64,000 bases of DNA from Rhodospirillales bacterium (GCA_016214125.1 JACRPC010000023.1:32223-96222), one strand, 5' to 3'; numbered from the stretch's first letter, positions 15,423-25,021 are shown. Numbers and translations: made by a program. Notes: a model not told the origin generated them from the letters alone.

Positions 15423-17228
15423 TCAGCCGTCCTGCCTATGCTTGCCGGCGTAGCCGCGCGGCGTGAAGGTCCAGACGCGGCCACCCTGCGCCACCCGTTT
15501 GGTTTCGCTGTTGCCGATCAGCACCAGGGTCAGCATGTCGGCCTTGTCGGCGTCGAGCTGGGCCAGATCGATCACCGTCACCGTCTCCTCGGGCCGGCCG
15601 AGATTGCGCGCCAGCACCACCGGCGTCGTGGCTGGGCGTTTGGCAAGCAGGACGTCGCGGGCCTCGTTCAACAGCGTGCGCCGGGTTTTGGAAACCGGAT
15701 TGTAGAGCGCCAGCGCGAAATCGCCCTCGGCGGCGGCCTTAAGCCGCGCGCGGATCATCGCCACCGGGGTGAGCAGGTCGGAAAGCGAGATCACCGCGAA
15801 ATCGTGACCCAAGGGCGCGCCGGCCCGCGCCGCGGCGGCCAGGAGCGCCGAAAGGCCGGGCAGCACGGCGATGTCAAGCCGCCGCCATTCCGGCCGGGCC
15901 TCGCGCTCGATCAGTTCGAAGGCCAGGGTGGCGAGCGCGAAGATGCCGGCATCGCCCGAACAGACCAGGCAGACCGAACGCCCCTGGCCCGCCAGATCGA
16001 GCGCCTGGCGAACCCGTTCTTCCTCATGGCCCATTTTGCCGTCGAAGCGCTTGCCCTGGGCAAGATCGCCCAGAAGATCGAGATAAAGCCCATAGCCGAC
16101 CAGGGCATCGGCCTCGATCACCGCCCTGGTCACTTCCGGGGTGCGCCAATCCTCGCGGCCGGGCCCGATGCCGATGATCCGAAGTTTGCCCTGTGGCGTG
16201 CCTTGCAAGGCGGCGTCGATCGGGAGGGCGGCCTTGGCGATGGCGACGGTGGCGCGTTTCGATTTGGTCTTGGCGACGATCAGGCGGGCCTCGGGGCCGG
16301 CGGCGGCGAGCGCCGCGCCTTCCGATACGCCGTGGCAGCCGATTTCACGAAAGACGATGGCCGACGGGTTGGCCAGCCGGGGCGCTTCCGATTCCAGCCG
16401 GGCCGGCGTGAAAAAGCGCAGCGGAACGCCGAAATGGCGGGCCGCCTCGTGCATCGCCGGCTCGTCGGCCTTGCGATCGACCGAGAACAGCCCGGCTAGG
16501 GCGCCCGCCGCCAGGCCATGACGATCCAACGTGTCTTGGATGAGGCCGATCATCTCGTCGGCCGAAGCGCCGCGCTCGCAGCCGATGCCCACCGCCAGCA
16601 CCGGCGGGTGAAGCACCAATTCGTCGGGGCCGGGCGGCGCGGATTGGTCGGTGACGCGCACCGCATAGCGCCCGGCTTGGCCGAAGCGGGCGGGATCGAG
16701 CCAATCGGCCGAACCGGCCTCGACGATCCGGCGCACCAATTCGCCGGCCAACAGGGCGGCGGCGATCGGCTTTGCCATTTGGGCGTTGGCGATTCGCCAG
16801 CCGGGCGGCGGATCGTCGAGCCCGAAGCCCAGCCGGGTGTCGCCCGAACCGGTGATGGCGGCCCGCCCGCCCAGCCCCCGGGCAATCGTGCGCGCCAGAT
16901 CGTTGGCGCCGTGATGGCCGCCCAACAGCGGCACGGCGATCACGCCCTGGTCGTCTTCGGCCACCGCCAGCACCGGCGGCTCGGCCTGCTTGTCGGCCAG
17001 GTGGGGCGCCAAGGCGCGCATCAGGATGCCGCTGGCGCAAAAGCCAAGGATGGCGGTGCCCGACTGGAACAGCCGGCCCAGATGGGCGGCGGTCTCCGAG
17101 AAATGCTCGTCGGCGCCATCGACCCGGCCCTTGAGGCCGTGCAGTCGGGCTTGGGGAAGGAGCGCCTTCACCCGTTGGGCCAGCTTGGCGCCGTGCGCGT
17201 CCAGAGCAATCAAGGCGATCGCGGTCAT
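15423..17228 (-). CDS. CbiG-CobJ fusion (cobalamin biosynthesis protein / precorrin-3B C17-methyltransferase)
   Basis: This 601-residue protein joins two enzymes. Residues 1 to about 340 are CbiG-like (GFCASGILMRALAPHL, LLGGHHGANDLAR, then VGIGCERGASADEM and FREIGCHGVSEGAAL). From about 345 it is CobJ/CbiH (LRIIGIGPGREDWRTPEV, VCSGDAGIFALA, VLPGLSALLAAAARAG, ALYNPVSKTRR). CbiG opens the ring lactone and releases the C20 carbon as acetaldehyde in the early-cobalt route; CobJ methylates C17 and contracts the ring. The fusion joins consecutive steps. Start and stop overlap neighbours; the gene stop and cobI start positions are linked by ATGA at the upstream end. Confidence 0.92.
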   Translation of the reverse strand: MTAIALIALDAHGAKLAQRVKALLPQARLHGLKGRVDGADEHFSETAAHLGRLFQSGTAILGFCASGILMRALAPHLADKQAEPPVLAVAEDDQGVIAVPLLGGHHGANDLARTIARGLGGRAAITGSGDTRLGFGLDDPPPGWRIANAQMAKPIAAALLAGELVRRIVEAGSADWLDPARFGQAGRYAVRVTDQSAPPGPDELVLHPPVLAVGIGCERGASADEMIGLIQDTLDRHGLAAGALAGLFSVDRKADEPAMHEAARHFGVPLRFFTPARLESEAPRLANPSAIVFREIGCHGVSEGAALAAAGPEARLIVAKTKSKRATVAIAKAALPIDAALQGTPQGKLRIIGIGPGREDWRTPEVTRAVIEADALVGYGLYLDLLGDLAQGKRFDGKMGHEEERVRQALDLAGQGRSVCLVCSGDAGIFALATLAFELIEREARPEWRRLDIAVLPGLSALLAAAARAGAPLGHDFAVISLSDLLTPVAMIRARLKAAAEGDFALALYNPVSKTRRTLLNEARDVLLAKRPATTPVVLARNLGRPEETVTVIDLAQLDADKADMLTLVLIGNSETKRVAQGGRVWTFTPRGYAGKHRQDG

Positions 17229-17917
17229 CGGGCGGATTTCCGGGCCAGGACCATGGCGAAATAGATGCCGCCCCGGGCCCGGGCCTCGGCCAAGGGCAGG
17301 ATGGTTTCGCCCGCCTGGCCGGCGCGGGCGACATAGACGGCGCCTTCGGCCATGCCCAGCCGTTCGAGCACCCGAGCGACGGTGTCGAGATGGCGGCCGA
17401 CCTTGAACAGCACCGCCGAATCGGCGTGCGCCAAGCGGCGCTCCAATTCCGCTTCGGGAAGCGAGGCGGGCGCCAGCGCCACCGATCCGTCCTGGGTCGC
17501 CAGGGGAAAGCGGGCAAGCGCCGCGCAGGCCATCATCGAGGAGACGCCGGGCACGATGGTCGCCGGATGGCGATCGCCCAGCCGCTCCAAGAGATAGACG
17601 AACGAGCCATAGAGCAGCGGATCGCCCTCGCAGAGCACGCCCACCTTGCGCCCGGCCTTGAGATGGGCGTCGATCTCCTGGGCCGCCCGGTCATAGGCGT
17701 CGAAGGCCGGGGTGTGGGCCGGGCTCATCGGCATGCGGATGGGAATCTCGATCGCGCCCGCCGGGATATGTGCCGCGGCAATCCGCCTAGCCAGGCTCTC
17801 GCCCTCCAAAGGCGCCGGATAGGCCAGCACCGGAAGCTGGGCGATCAGCCGCGCCGCCTTGAGCGTGATCAGCTCCGGATCGCCTGGGCCGACGCCAATG
17901 CCGTAAAACTCAGTCAC
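17225..17917 (-). CDS. cobI: Precorrin-2 C20-methyltransferase
   Basis: This 230-residue protein has EFYGIGVGPGDPELITLKA at the start, CEGDPLLYGSF and VPGVSSMMACAALA, the CobI/CbiL pattern. It methylates C20 of (cobalt-)precorrin-2. I prefer the GTG at 17917, which has GGGGAGA upstream and overlaps the cobL stop by 8 bases; an ATG at 17932 would add five residues. Its stop overlaps the start of the cbiG-cobJ fusion. Confidence 0.93.
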   Translation of the reverse strand: MTEFYGIGVGPGDPELITLKAARLIAQLPVLAYPAPLEGESLARRIAAAHIPAGAIEIPIRMPMSPAHTPAFDAYDRAAQEIDAHLKAGRKVGVLCEGDPLLYGSFVYLLERLGDRHPATIVPGVSSMMACAALARFPLATQDGSVALAPASLPEAELERRLAHADSAVLFKVGRHLDTVARVLERLGMAEGAVYVARAGQAGETILPLAEARARGGIYFAMVLARKSAR

Positions 17918-19118
17918 GCTTCTCCCCGACATACTGGGTGACCGGAGCCAGCGGCTTCCAGGCGTGGAAGCCGCCCACCGGCTCCAGGCGGGATACGGCC
18001 AAGCGGACAAGCTGTCCACCCTTTTCCGCCCGCCAGGCGAGAAGGCGGGCCTCGGCCTCGATGGTGACGGCGTTGGCGACCAGACGTCCGCCCGCCGACA
18101 ACGCCGCCCAGGCGGCTTCGATGACGCCCGGCACCGAGGCGGCGCCGCCCAAAAAGGCCGCGTCGGGCCGCTCGGGGCGAGCCTTCAGCGCCATCGGCAC
18201 CTCGCCGATCACCGTTTCCAGCCCCGGCACGCCCAAAGTGAGCGCGTTGCGGGCGATCAGATTGGCGCGGGTCGAGTTTTTTTCGAAGGCGGTGGCGCGG
18301 GCGCCGTTGGCGGCGCGCATCCATTCGACGGCGATCGAGCCGCAACCGGCGCCGACATCCCACAGAAGCTGGCCGGGCAGCGGACACAGCGCGGCCAGGG
18401 TGGCGGCGCGGATTTCTCGCTTGGTGAGCTGGCCGTCATGCTGGAAGGCGTCGTCGGGAAGGCCGGGAACGCCGGCCAGCGGCCGGGCGCCGGGATCGAG
18501 CCTAGCCTCGATGGCGATGGTGTCGAAACCCTGGCCGGGGGCGCTCCAATCGCGGGCGCCGCCCTCGATCCGCGCTTCGTTGGCCGCCCCCAGATGCGAC
18601 AGCACCACGATCCGGCTATTGCCGTAGCCGCGTTCGGCCAACAGCGCCGCCAGCCGGTTGGGCGTGTGTTCGTCATCGCCCAGCACCAGCAAGCGGGCGC
18701 CCGGCGCCAGATGGCGCATCACCGCTTCCAAGGGTCGGCCATGCGCGGTGAGGCAGAGCGCGTCTTGCAACGGCCAGCCCAGCCGCGCCGCCGCCAGGCT
18801 GAAGGCGCCGGCCACCGGCACCACCTCGATCGGCCGGTCGCCAAGGCGGCGGCAAAGGGTGGCGCCGAAGCCGAACCACATCGGATCGCCGCTGGCCAGC
18901 ACGACGACGCGCTTGCCGGCGCGGGCCTGGATGGCGGCAACGGTCTCGTCCAGGCCCGACCATTCGACCCGCTCGGCCGGGCCTTCGGGCATCAGCGCCA
19001 GATGGCGCGCCCCGCCGACGATGGTTTCGGCGGCGGCGATCAGGGTTCGCGCGGCGGGCGTCAGGCTTTCCCAGCCTTCGGCGCCCAGCCCGATGATGGC
19101 GAGCGATCCCGGCTTCAT
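17910..19118 (-). CDS. cobL: Precorrin-6Y C5,15-methyltransferase (decarboxylating)
   Basis: This 402-residue protein is the fused CbiE-CbiT form. Residues 1 to about 200 form the C5 methyltransferase (SLAIIGLGAEGWESLTP, LASGDPMWFGFG). From about 215 comes a Rossmann-type C15 methyltransferase/decarboxylase (TKREIRAATLAALCP, LWDVGAGCGSIAVEWMRA). It adds two methyl groups and removes the C12 acetate carboxyl. The ATG overlaps the cobH stop by ATGA. Confidence 0.95.
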   Translation of the reverse strand: MKPGSLAIIGLGAEGWESLTPAARTLIAAAETIVGGARHLALMPEGPAERVEWSGLDETVAAIQARAGKRVVVLASGDPMWFGFGATLCRRLGDRPIEVVPVAGAFSLAAARLGWPLQDALCLTAHGRPLEAVMRHLAPGARLLVLGDDEHTPNRLAALLAERGYGNSRIVVLSHLGAANEARIEGGARDWSAPGQGFDTIAIEARLDPGARPLAGVPGLPDDAFQHDGQLTKREIRAATLAALCPLPGQLLWDVGAGCGSIAVEWMRAANGARATAFEKNSTRANLIARNALTLGVPGLETVIGEVPMALKARPERPDAAFLGGAASVPGVIEAAWAALSAGGRLVANAVTIEAEARLLAWRAEKGGQLVRLAVSRLEPVGGFHAWKPLAPVTQYVGEKRD

Positions 19119-19735
19119 GGCGCCGGTCCCGAGAGGGCGTTGATCGCGGCGGCCGCCATCGGGCTTCCGCCCCGCCGGCCCTTGAGCGTCACATAGGGCA
19201 CCGATCCGGCGCGTTCGATCAGCGCCTGTTTCGATTCGGCGGCGCCGACGAATCCCACCGGAAAGCCTAGGATCAGAGCCGGCTTGGGCACGCCCTGGTC
19301 GAGAAGTTCGAGCAGGCGGAAAAGCGCGGTCGGCGCGTTGCCGATGGTCACCACGGCGCCCGCCAGATGGGCGAGCCAGCGATCGACGGCGGCGGCCGAG
19401 CGGGTGGTGCCCAAGGCCTTGGCCTCGGCGGCGATGCCGTCTTCGTGGAGCGTGCAAAGCACCCGGTTGCCGGCCAGGCGCTGGCGGATGATGCCCGCCG
19501 CCGCCATCTGGCAATCGGCCAGGATCGTTGCGCCCTTGGCCAGCGCTTGGCGTCCGGCTTGGCCGGCGCCCTCGGAAAAGGCCAGATCGGCGACGACCTG
19601 GGGATCGGCGGTGGTGTGCACCAGCCGGAGCGCCAGATCGTGCAGATCGGCCGGGATGGCGGAAAGGTCGGTCGCCGCCCGGACCCGTTCGAAGGACAGG
19701 CGGTAGATGGCGGCGGGGTCCTTGAGATAGTCCAT
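19115..19735 (-). CDS. cobH: Precorrin-8X methylmutase
   Basis: This 206-residue protein moves the C11 methyl group to C12 to give hydrogenobyrinate or cobyrinate. It has the family's RLVHTTADPQVVADL segment with the catalytic histidine (about residue 43), CTLHEDGIAAEA, and the NAPTALFRLLEL and GFPVGFVGAAESK segments near the C-terminus. The frame can be extended upstream only through the cbiX tail, so the ATG at 19735 is used. It is coupled to cobL downstream. Confidence 0.95.
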   Translation of the reverse strand: MDYLKDPAAIYRLSFERVRAATDLSAIPADLHDLALRLVHTTADPQVVADLAFSEGAGQAGRQALAKGATILADCQMAAAGIIRQRLAGNRVLCTLHEDGIAAEAKALGTTRSAAAVDRWLAHLAGAVVTIGNAPTALFRLLELLDQGVPKPALILGFPVGFVGAAESKQALIERAGSVPYVTLKGRRGGSPMAAAAINALSGPAP

Positions 19736-19739
19736 GATC

Positions 19740-20687
19740 TCAGCCGTGGCGGTGATGGGGATGACCGTGACCATGATGATGATCGTGATCATGGTCGTGA
19801 TCGTGGTGATCGTGAACGTGGTCGGCGTCGGTGCCGATGCCGCGCACATGATGATGGTGCCCAGTCTGCACCGCGCCTTGCGCCGCTTCGTAGCCCAAGA
19901 TCTGTTCGCGGTATTTGCAAAGCTGGCAGTTCATCACCCCGCTGCCCTCGATCGCCTGGTCGATGCGCTCGACCAGGGTGTCGATCACCAAAGGATGGTC
20001 GTTCAGGTAATCGGCCTTGAGGAATTGGATGGCCGGATGCTTGGCCGCCGCCTGATCGGTCCAGGCGTAGATGCGCTTGACCAGAATCCCGGTGAACAGG
20101 AAATAGGGAAAGACGACGATGCGGGCAAAGCCGAGCTTGGCGGCGCGCTCGAGGCCGGCATCGACCAAAGGATAAGCGACGCCGGAATAGCTGGTTTCCG
20201 CCCAGCCGAAGTCCAGGCCTTCCCACAGCATCCGCGTCACCTTGGCGACGTTTGAATTGGCGTCGGGATCGTTGGTGCCGCGCCCGACCACCATCAGAAG
20301 CGCATCCTTGCGATCGCCCTTGGCGACGGCCTCGATGCGCTCGCCGGCGGCCTGGATCAGCCGGGGCGAAATCGCCAGTTCGGTGCCCATGCGCACGTCG
20401 AGTTCGGGATGATCCTTGGCGAAGCTGTTCACTTCCCAGGGCAGGTCGTTTTTGACATGGCCGGCGGCGAACAGCATGCCGGGCAGGGCGGCGATGCGCG
20501 TGCAGCCCTGGGCCTTCAGGGCTTCGAGCCCGTCGCGGATCACCGGCTTGGCGAATTCGAGAAAGCCGCGCTCGATCGGTTGGCCGGGCAGACGGGCGCG
20601 CAGCCTGGCGACCATGGCGTCGAACTGGGCGATCGCGTCGGTGTCGCGGCTGCCATGACCGCAGATCATCACGCCGGTCTTGGTCAT
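19740..20687 (-). CDS. cbiX: Sirohydrochlorin cobaltochelatase, long form with MxCxxC and His-rich tail
   Basis: This 315-residue protein begins MTKTGVMICGHGSRD with the catalytic histidine of the CbiX/CbiK chelatases, and has two chelatase half-domains, the first with AAGHVKNDLP. After about residue 255 a tail carries MNCQLC, the MxCxxC motif known to hold a [4Fe-4S] cluster in CbiX-long enzymes. It ends in a run of about 40 residues dominated by His and Asp. It inserts cobalt into sirohydrochlorin, the early-insertion step; the His tail probably stores metal. It lies 4 bases before cobH. Confidence 0.92.
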   Translation of the reverse strand: MTKTGVMICGHGSRDTDAIAQFDAMVARLRARLPGQPIERGFLEFAKPVIRDGLEALKAQGCTRIAALPGMLFAAGHVKNDLPWEVNSFAKDHPELDVRMGTELAISPRLIQAAGERIEAVAKGDRKDALLMVVGRGTNDPDANSNVAKVTRMLWEGLDFGWAETSYSGVAYPLVDAGLERAAKLGFARIVVFPYFLFTGILVKRIYAWTDQAAAKHPAIQFLKADYLNDHPLVIDTLVERIDQAIEGSGVMNCQLCKYREQILGYEAAQGAVQTGHHHHVRGIGTDADHVHDHHDHDHDHDHHHGHGHPHHRHG

Positions 20688-20743
20688 GAAAAACGATCCT
20701 CTCACGCTTGACGGACCTGGGGGGCGCGGCCCATCCTCGCCCC

Positions 20744-21745
20744 ATGTTGCCCATCACCTACGCCGGCCCTCAGCCGATCGATCCGTTCCTGCTGCTCTTG
20801 GCCGCCCTGGCCCTGGAAGCGCTGATCGGCGAGCCGCCGCTTGTGTTCCGCATTCTACCCCATCCCGTCAAGCTTCTTGGCGCCATCATCGGCTGGATCG
20901 AGAAGAAGCTCAACCGTCCCCAGCGCAGCCAAATGGATCGGGCCTTTCGGGGCCTTCTCCTGTTGTTGGTCATGCTGGGGCTGGCGGGGCTGGCCTCTTG
21001 GGGGGTGGTCGAGGTGAAAAGGGCGTTCCGCTATGGCTGGGTTCTTGAATTGCTGCTGGCCTGGACGCTTTTGGCCCAGCGCGGCCTGTTCGACGCCGTC
21101 GAGGCGGTGGGGCGCGCCTTGCGCGACCAGGGGCTTTCGGCCGGACGGGTGGCGGTGGGGCGGATCGTCGGGCGCGATGTCGAGCGGCTGGACGAACACG
21201 GAGTCGCCCGGGCGGCCATCGAATCCTGCGCCGAGAATTTTTCCGACGCCGTGGTGGCGCCGGTGTTCTGGTATGTGCTGCTGGGTTTTCCGGGCCTTCT
21301 GGCCTACAAGACGGTCAACACGCTGGACAGCATGGTCGGCCACAAGAGCGAACGCTACAAGGCCTTCGGCGTTACTTCGGCAAGGCTTGACGACCTGGCC
21401 AACCTCATCCCCGCCCGCCTGTCGGGCCTGCTCTTGAGTCTGGCCGCCCTGTTCGTGCCCACCGCCAATCCCTGGCGAGCGTTCAAGGTGATGCTGCGCG
21501 ATTCGCACAAGCACCGATCGCCCAACGCCGGCTGGCCCGAGGCGGCGATGGCCGGCGCGCTGGCCCGCGCCCTGTCGGGGCCACGCGTCTACGCCGAGGG
21601 GCCGACGCCCGAGCCCTGGCTGGGCGAGGAATTTTCGGCCCGCGCCACCGCCCAAGACGTCAAGCGCGCCCTTTACATGCTGGGCGTCGCCTGCCTGCTC
21701 AATGGCGGCGTGGTGGCCGGCCTTTACGCGCTTAAGACGCTTTAA
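20744..21745 (+). CDS. cbiB: Adenosylcobinamide-phosphate synthase
   Basis: This 333-residue membrane protein (CobD in the Pseudomonas naming) has several hydrophobic helices, GEPPLVFRILPHPVKLLG near the N-terminus, RIVGRDVERLDEHGVARAAIESCAENFSDAVVAP, and YKTVNTLDSMVGHKSERY, all typical. It attaches the aminopropanol arm to adenosylcobyric acid. The ATG at 20744 is chosen over a TTG at 20708. It diverges from cbiX with about 56 bases between and is followed by tandem intergenic repeats. Confidence 0.93.
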   Translation: MLPITYAGPQPIDPFLLLLAALALEALIGEPPLVFRILPHPVKLLGAIIGWIEKKLNRPQRSQMDRAFRGLLLLLVMLGLAGLASWGVVEVKRAFRYGWVLELLLAWTLLAQRGLFDAVEAVGRALRDQGLSAGRVAVGRIVGRDVERLDEHGVARAAIESCAENFSDAVVAPVFWYVLLGFPGLLAYKTVNTLDSMVGHKSERYKAFGVTSARLDDLANLIPARLSGLLLSLAALFVPTANPWRAFKVMLRDSHKHRSPNAGWPEAAMAGALARALSGPRVYAEGPTPEPWLGEEFSARATAQDVKRALYMLGVACLLNGGVVAGLYALKTL

Positions 21746-21765
21746 TATTGTCCCTCAGTCGCCGG

Positions 21766-21950
21766 GCGCTCGCCTCCGGCTCGCTTGGCTCCCGCGCCAC
21801 AAGGCGCGCGGCGGCCTTGCCGCCGTGGCTTATTTAGCCCCTCAATCGGCCCAAGCGCTCGCCTCCGGCTCGCTTGGCTTTCGCGCCCGCCGGCTTCGCC
21901 GGCAATCCGATAGTCTGGGCGCGCGGCGGCCTTGCCGCCGTGGCTTATTT
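21766..21950. repeat. Two tandem copies of a dispersed intergenic repeat
   Basis: A unit beginning GCGCTCGCCTCCGGCTCGCT occurs at 21766-21835 and again at 21855-21950. Each continues into a GCGCGCGGCGGCC-TTGCCGCCGTGGCTTATTT end that can fold into GGCGGC/GCCGCC hairpins. The second copy has an extra GC-rich hairpin (GCCGGC...GCCGGC) inside. A third copy lies at 42867-42930. The TTATTT end of the second copy supplies the stop codon of cobQ on the minus strand. Confidence 0.7.
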
Positions 21951-23417
21951 CATGCCCTTGGCGATCCGCAGGAGGCGATCGAGATCGAGATGGCGTTCCA
22001 GATGTTGGGCCAGCTCGTCGAGTGCCGCTTCGACCGTCGCCTCATAGGCCAAACCGCCGAAGCCCAACAGCGCCCGGCGATAGCGATCCGAGCCGAACAG
22101 CCCGTGCAGATAGGTGCCCATGACGCGGCCATCGGCAGAAACGGCCCCGTCTTGCCCGCTTTCGAGATCGAGCATCGCGCGGGCGCAATCGGGTCCCGTC
22201 GTCTTGCCCATATGCATTTCGTAGCCGCTTACCCCTTGGCCGCTGGCGCGCTCGGTGCCTTGGGCGGCGCGCAGCGTCTTTTCGCCTTCCAGCACGGTCT
22301 CGACGGCGAGCAGCCCCAGCCCCGGCGCCTCGCCGGGCGGGCCTTCGAGACCCAAGGGATCGCGCACCCATTGCCCCAGCATCTGATAGCCGCCGCACAA
22401 TCCGATGACGCGCCCGCCGCGCCGCCAATGGGCCTGGATGTCGATGTCCCAGCCCTGCTGGCGTAGGAAGGCCAGATCGGCCAAGGTCGCCTTGCTGCCG
22501 GGAATCACCACCAGATCGGCATCGCCGGGCAAGGCCTGGCCGGGCGGGACGATGGTTAGCCGCACGCCTTCTTCCAGCGCCAGCGGATCGAGATCGTCGA
22601 AATTGGCGATGCGGGCCAGGCGCGGCACCGCGACATGGAAGGGGCCCGCACCGGCGCGGCGGCCGCCCAACGCCATGGCGTCCTCGGCCGGCAGACGATG
22701 GGCGCCGGTCCAAAAGGGAATGAGGCCCAGGGCCGGCCAGCCGGTCCGTTCGGCCATCAGATCCATCGCCGGGAGGAACAGGCTGGGATCGCCCCGGAAT
22801 TTGTTGATCAGGAAGCCTTTGACGCGGGCGCGTTCCTCGGGCGGCAACAGCGCATGGGCGCCGACGATCTGGGCGATGACGCCGCCGCGATCGATGTCGC
22901 CCGCCAGCAGCACCGGCAGATCGGCCGCCACCGCGAAGCCCATATTGGCGATGTCGGCGTCGCGCAAATTGATCTCGACCGCCGAGCCGGCGCCTTCGAC
23001 CAGCATCAGATCGGCCTCGGCGGCCATCAGGGCGAAGCTCTCCAGCGCCTTGGGCAACAGGGTGGGCTTCAGGGCGTGGTAATCGCGCGCCGTGGCGTTG
23101 CCCTGCACGCGTCCCTGCACCACCACCTGGGCGCCGACATCGGTCTGCGGTTTCAGAAGCACCGGATTCATGTGGCGCGAGGGGGCAACCCGGGCGGCCC
23201 GGGCCTGCAAGGCCTGGGCGCGGCCGATCTCGCCGCCATCCGCCGTCACCGCGGCGTTGTTCGACATGTTCTGCGGCTTGAAGGGCCGCACCCGCAATCC
23301 CCGGCGCACATAGGCACGCGCCAGACCGGCCACCAGGATCGATTTGCCGACATCCGATCCGGTGCCCTGGATCATCAGGGCGGGGGTGGCGCCGGCCGGG
23401 TTATCGTTGGCCGACAA
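21945..23417 (-). CDS. cobQ: Cobyric acid synthase
   Basis: This 490-residue protein has the N-terminal ATP-dependent amidotransferase domain ([20 protein letters not shown], about 13-32, and [13 protein letters not shown]) and a C-terminal class I glutamine amidotransferase domain with the nucleophile in [10 protein letters not shown] and the histidine in GTYLHGLFG. It amidates the b, d, e and g carboxylates of adenosylcobyrinic acid diamide. Its start lies 17 bases inside the end of the YSC84-family gene. Confidence 0.95.
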   Translation of the reverse strand: MSANDNPAGATPALMIQGTGSDVGKSILVAGLARAYVRRGLRVRPFKPQNMSNNAAVTADGGEIGRAQALQARAARVAPSRHMNPVLLKPQTDVGAQVVVQGRVQGNATARDYHALKPTLLPKALESFALMAAEADLMLVEGAGSAVEINLRDADIANMGFAVAADLPVLLAGDIDRGGVIAQIVGAHALLPPEERARVKGFLINKFRGDPSLFLPAMDLMAERTGWPALGLIPFWTGAHRLPAEDAMALGGRRAGAGPFHVAVPRLARIANFDDLDPLALEEGVRLTIVPPGQALPGDADLVVIPGSKATLADLAFLRQQGWDIDIQAHWRRGGRVIGLCGGYQMLGQWVRDPLGLEGPPGEAPGLGLLAVETVLEGEKTLRAAQGTERASGQGVSGYEMHMGKTTGPDCARAMLDLESGQDGAVSADGRVMGTYLHGLFGSDRYRRALLGFGGLAYEATVEAALDELAQHLERHLDLDRLLRIAKGMK

Positions 23418-24078
23418 GCACGCGCCTTAGGGGCTCGGATTGCGGATTGGCCACCATGGCCTTGAAGAGAATGTCGTCGGGGCTGGGCTGGCCGCCGTAA
23501 TAGTCGGCGTTGAAGGCGTGGCGCGGCTGGATGGTGGTGCCCTCGAAGGCGCCGCCGCCGAACAGACCCACCGCATGGCCGAAGGCATAGATGTCGGCGC
23601 CCAAGGCGGTGGTGGTCGAGGCGCCGCCCGCGGCGCCCAGAAGCCCGACCGCCACCGAAAGCCCGGCGCCGGCGCGGAAGCGGTTTTCGATCACCGCCTT
23701 GATGGCCTTGTCGTTCATCAACAGGAACAGCATCTCCGAGGATTGGGCGCCGATCTGCAGCCCGATCGAGCCGCCGCCCACCGTGTAGAAAGCGGGCTGG
23801 CCGAAATTCTGGTCAGGCCCGCGCACCAGCAACACGCCGTTGCCGTATTCGGCGCCGATGATGAAGCCGCCCTTCAGAAGCTCAGGGACAATCAGCACCG
23901 CCTTGGCCTTTTTCAGATGCGGCTCGACGTTCAAAAGGAAATTGGTGTCGGAACGCAGCCGCTCGATGGCGGCCACGGCGCGCGAGACGATGGCGGCGCT
24001 GTCGCTGGCCCGGGCCGCCGGAGCCGGCGCGACAAGGGCAAGGGCGAAAAGGGCGAGGGATAGGACAAGGCGCTGCAT
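23401..24078 (-). CDS. Exported YSC84/SYLF-domain protein
   Basis: This 225-residue protein has a signal peptide (about 1-23, ending ARA-SDS) and a SYLF/Ysc84 domain ([29 protein letters not shown], then a Gly-rich [21 protein letters not shown]). Eukaryotic SYLF domains bind lipids; bacterial members are periplasmic and of unknown role. The short start at MQRLVLS is chosen for the signal peptide. It lies within the cobalamin cluster between cobO and cobQ and overlaps cobQ by 17 bases; a link to cobalamin is not evident. Confidence 0.85.
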   Translation of the reverse strand: MQRLVLSLALFALALVAPAPAARASDSAAIVSRAVAAIERLRSDTNFLLNVEPHLKKAKAVLIVPELLKGGFIIGAEYGNGVLLVRGPDQNFGQPAFYTVGGGSIGLQIGAQSSEMLFLLMNDKAIKAVIENRFRAGAGLSVAVGLLGAAGGASTTTALGADIYAFGHAVGLFGGGAFEGTTIQPRHAFNADYYGGQPSPDDILFKAMVANPQSEPLRRVLVGQR

Positions 24079-24098
24079 AGGGCGATACTCCCAAACCA

Positions 24099-24728
24099 TC
24101 AGAATTCGATTCCCGGCTGGGCCTTGATGCCCGCCTTCAGGGGATGTTTGACCAGGCTCATTTCGGTGACCAGATCGGCCGCCGCGATCAGCGCCTCGGG
24201 CGCGCCCCGGCCGGTGATCACCACATGCTGAAGGGCGGGCCTAGCGGCCAGGGCCTCCATCACGCTCTCCAAGGGCAAGGTGGCGTCGCGCAAGACGATG
24301 TTGAGCTCGTCGAGCACCACCATAGCATAAGCGGGATCGGCGAGCAGCGCCTGCGCCGACTCCCAGGCACGCCTGGCCGCCGCAAGGTCGCGTTCGCGGT
24401 CTTGGGTTTCCCAGGTGAAGCCCTCGCCCAGGGCCTGGATGGTGACCAGGGGGGCGAAGCGTTCGAGCGCCTGGCGCTCGGCGCTGTCACGTGCCCCCTT
24501 GACGAATTGGATGATGCCCACCCGCATGCCGTGGCCCAAGGCGCGCAGCGCCAGGCCCAAGGCGGCGGTGGTCTTGCCCTTGCCCGGTCCGGTGTGGACG
24601 ACGAGCAGGCCCTTGGTGTTCGTCTTGCCGGTCATCATCTTGTCGCGCGCCGCCTTCTTGCGCGCCATGCGGCCGGCGTGATCGGCCGGGGCCGGGTCGG
24701 TGTCGGGGTTGGGGGCGGGCGGGCTCAT
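24099..24728 (-). CDS. cobO: Cob(I)yrinic acid a,c-diamide adenosyltransferase
   Basis: This 209-residue protein has the CobO/BtuR P-loop GPGKGKTTAALGLALRALGHG (about 47-66), the QFVKGA segment and VVLDELNIVLRD. It transfers the adenosyl group of ATP to the reduced corrinoid cobalt. The ATG overlaps the stop of the higA antitoxin gene (ATGA), so it is likely co-transcribed and translationally coupled with higBA, an unusual partner. Confidence 0.95.
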   Translation of the reverse strand: MSPPAPNPDTDPAPADHAGRMARKKAARDKMMTGKTNTKGLLVVHTGPGKGKTTAALGLALRALGHGMRVGIIQFVKGARDSAERQALERFAPLVTIQALGEGFTWETQDRERDLAAARRAWESAQALLADPAYAMVVLDELNIVLRDATLPLESVMEALAARPALQHVVITGRGAPEALIAAADLVTEMSLVKHPLKAGIKAQPGIEF

Positions 24729-25021
24729 GCGGCGTCGGCCGGGCTGACCTGGCGGGCGATCTGGGCGCCCTTGTCGCGTACCGCCACCGCCAGATCGTAT
24801 TGGGCCTGCAACTCCATCCAGAAGCGGGGCGGGTTGGCGAAATAGCGTCCCAGCCGGAGCGCGGTGTCGGCCGAAATGGCGCGCCGCCCGTTCAAGATGT
24901 CGGTGATGCGGCCCGAGGGCACGCCCAAGGCAAGAGCCAGGCGGTTGGCCGACAATTTGCGCGCCGCCAATTCGCGCTTGAGCAGGCGGCCGGGATGGGC
25001 AATCGGGGGCATGTCAGTCAT
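24725..25021 (-). CDS. higA: HigA-type antitoxin (XRE helix-turn-helix)
   Basis: This 98-residue protein has the HigA/VapI pattern: IAHPGRLLKRELAARKLSANRLALALGVPSGRITDILNGRRAISADTALRLGRYF, an XRE helix-turn-helix at about 25-60. HigA neutralises HigB and represses the operon. It follows higB with a 4-base overlap, the reversed toxin-first order usual for higBA. Its stop overlaps the cobO start. Confidence 0.92.
   Translation of the reverse strand: MTDMPPIAHPGRLLKRELAARKLSANRLALALGVPSGRITDILNGRRAISADTALRLGRYFANPPRFWMELQAQYDLAVAVRDKGAQIARQVSPADAA

Noticed and set aside
21766..21950. Tandem repeats as a CRISPR array
   Set aside because: Only two long units with internal hairpins and no spacers of regular size.
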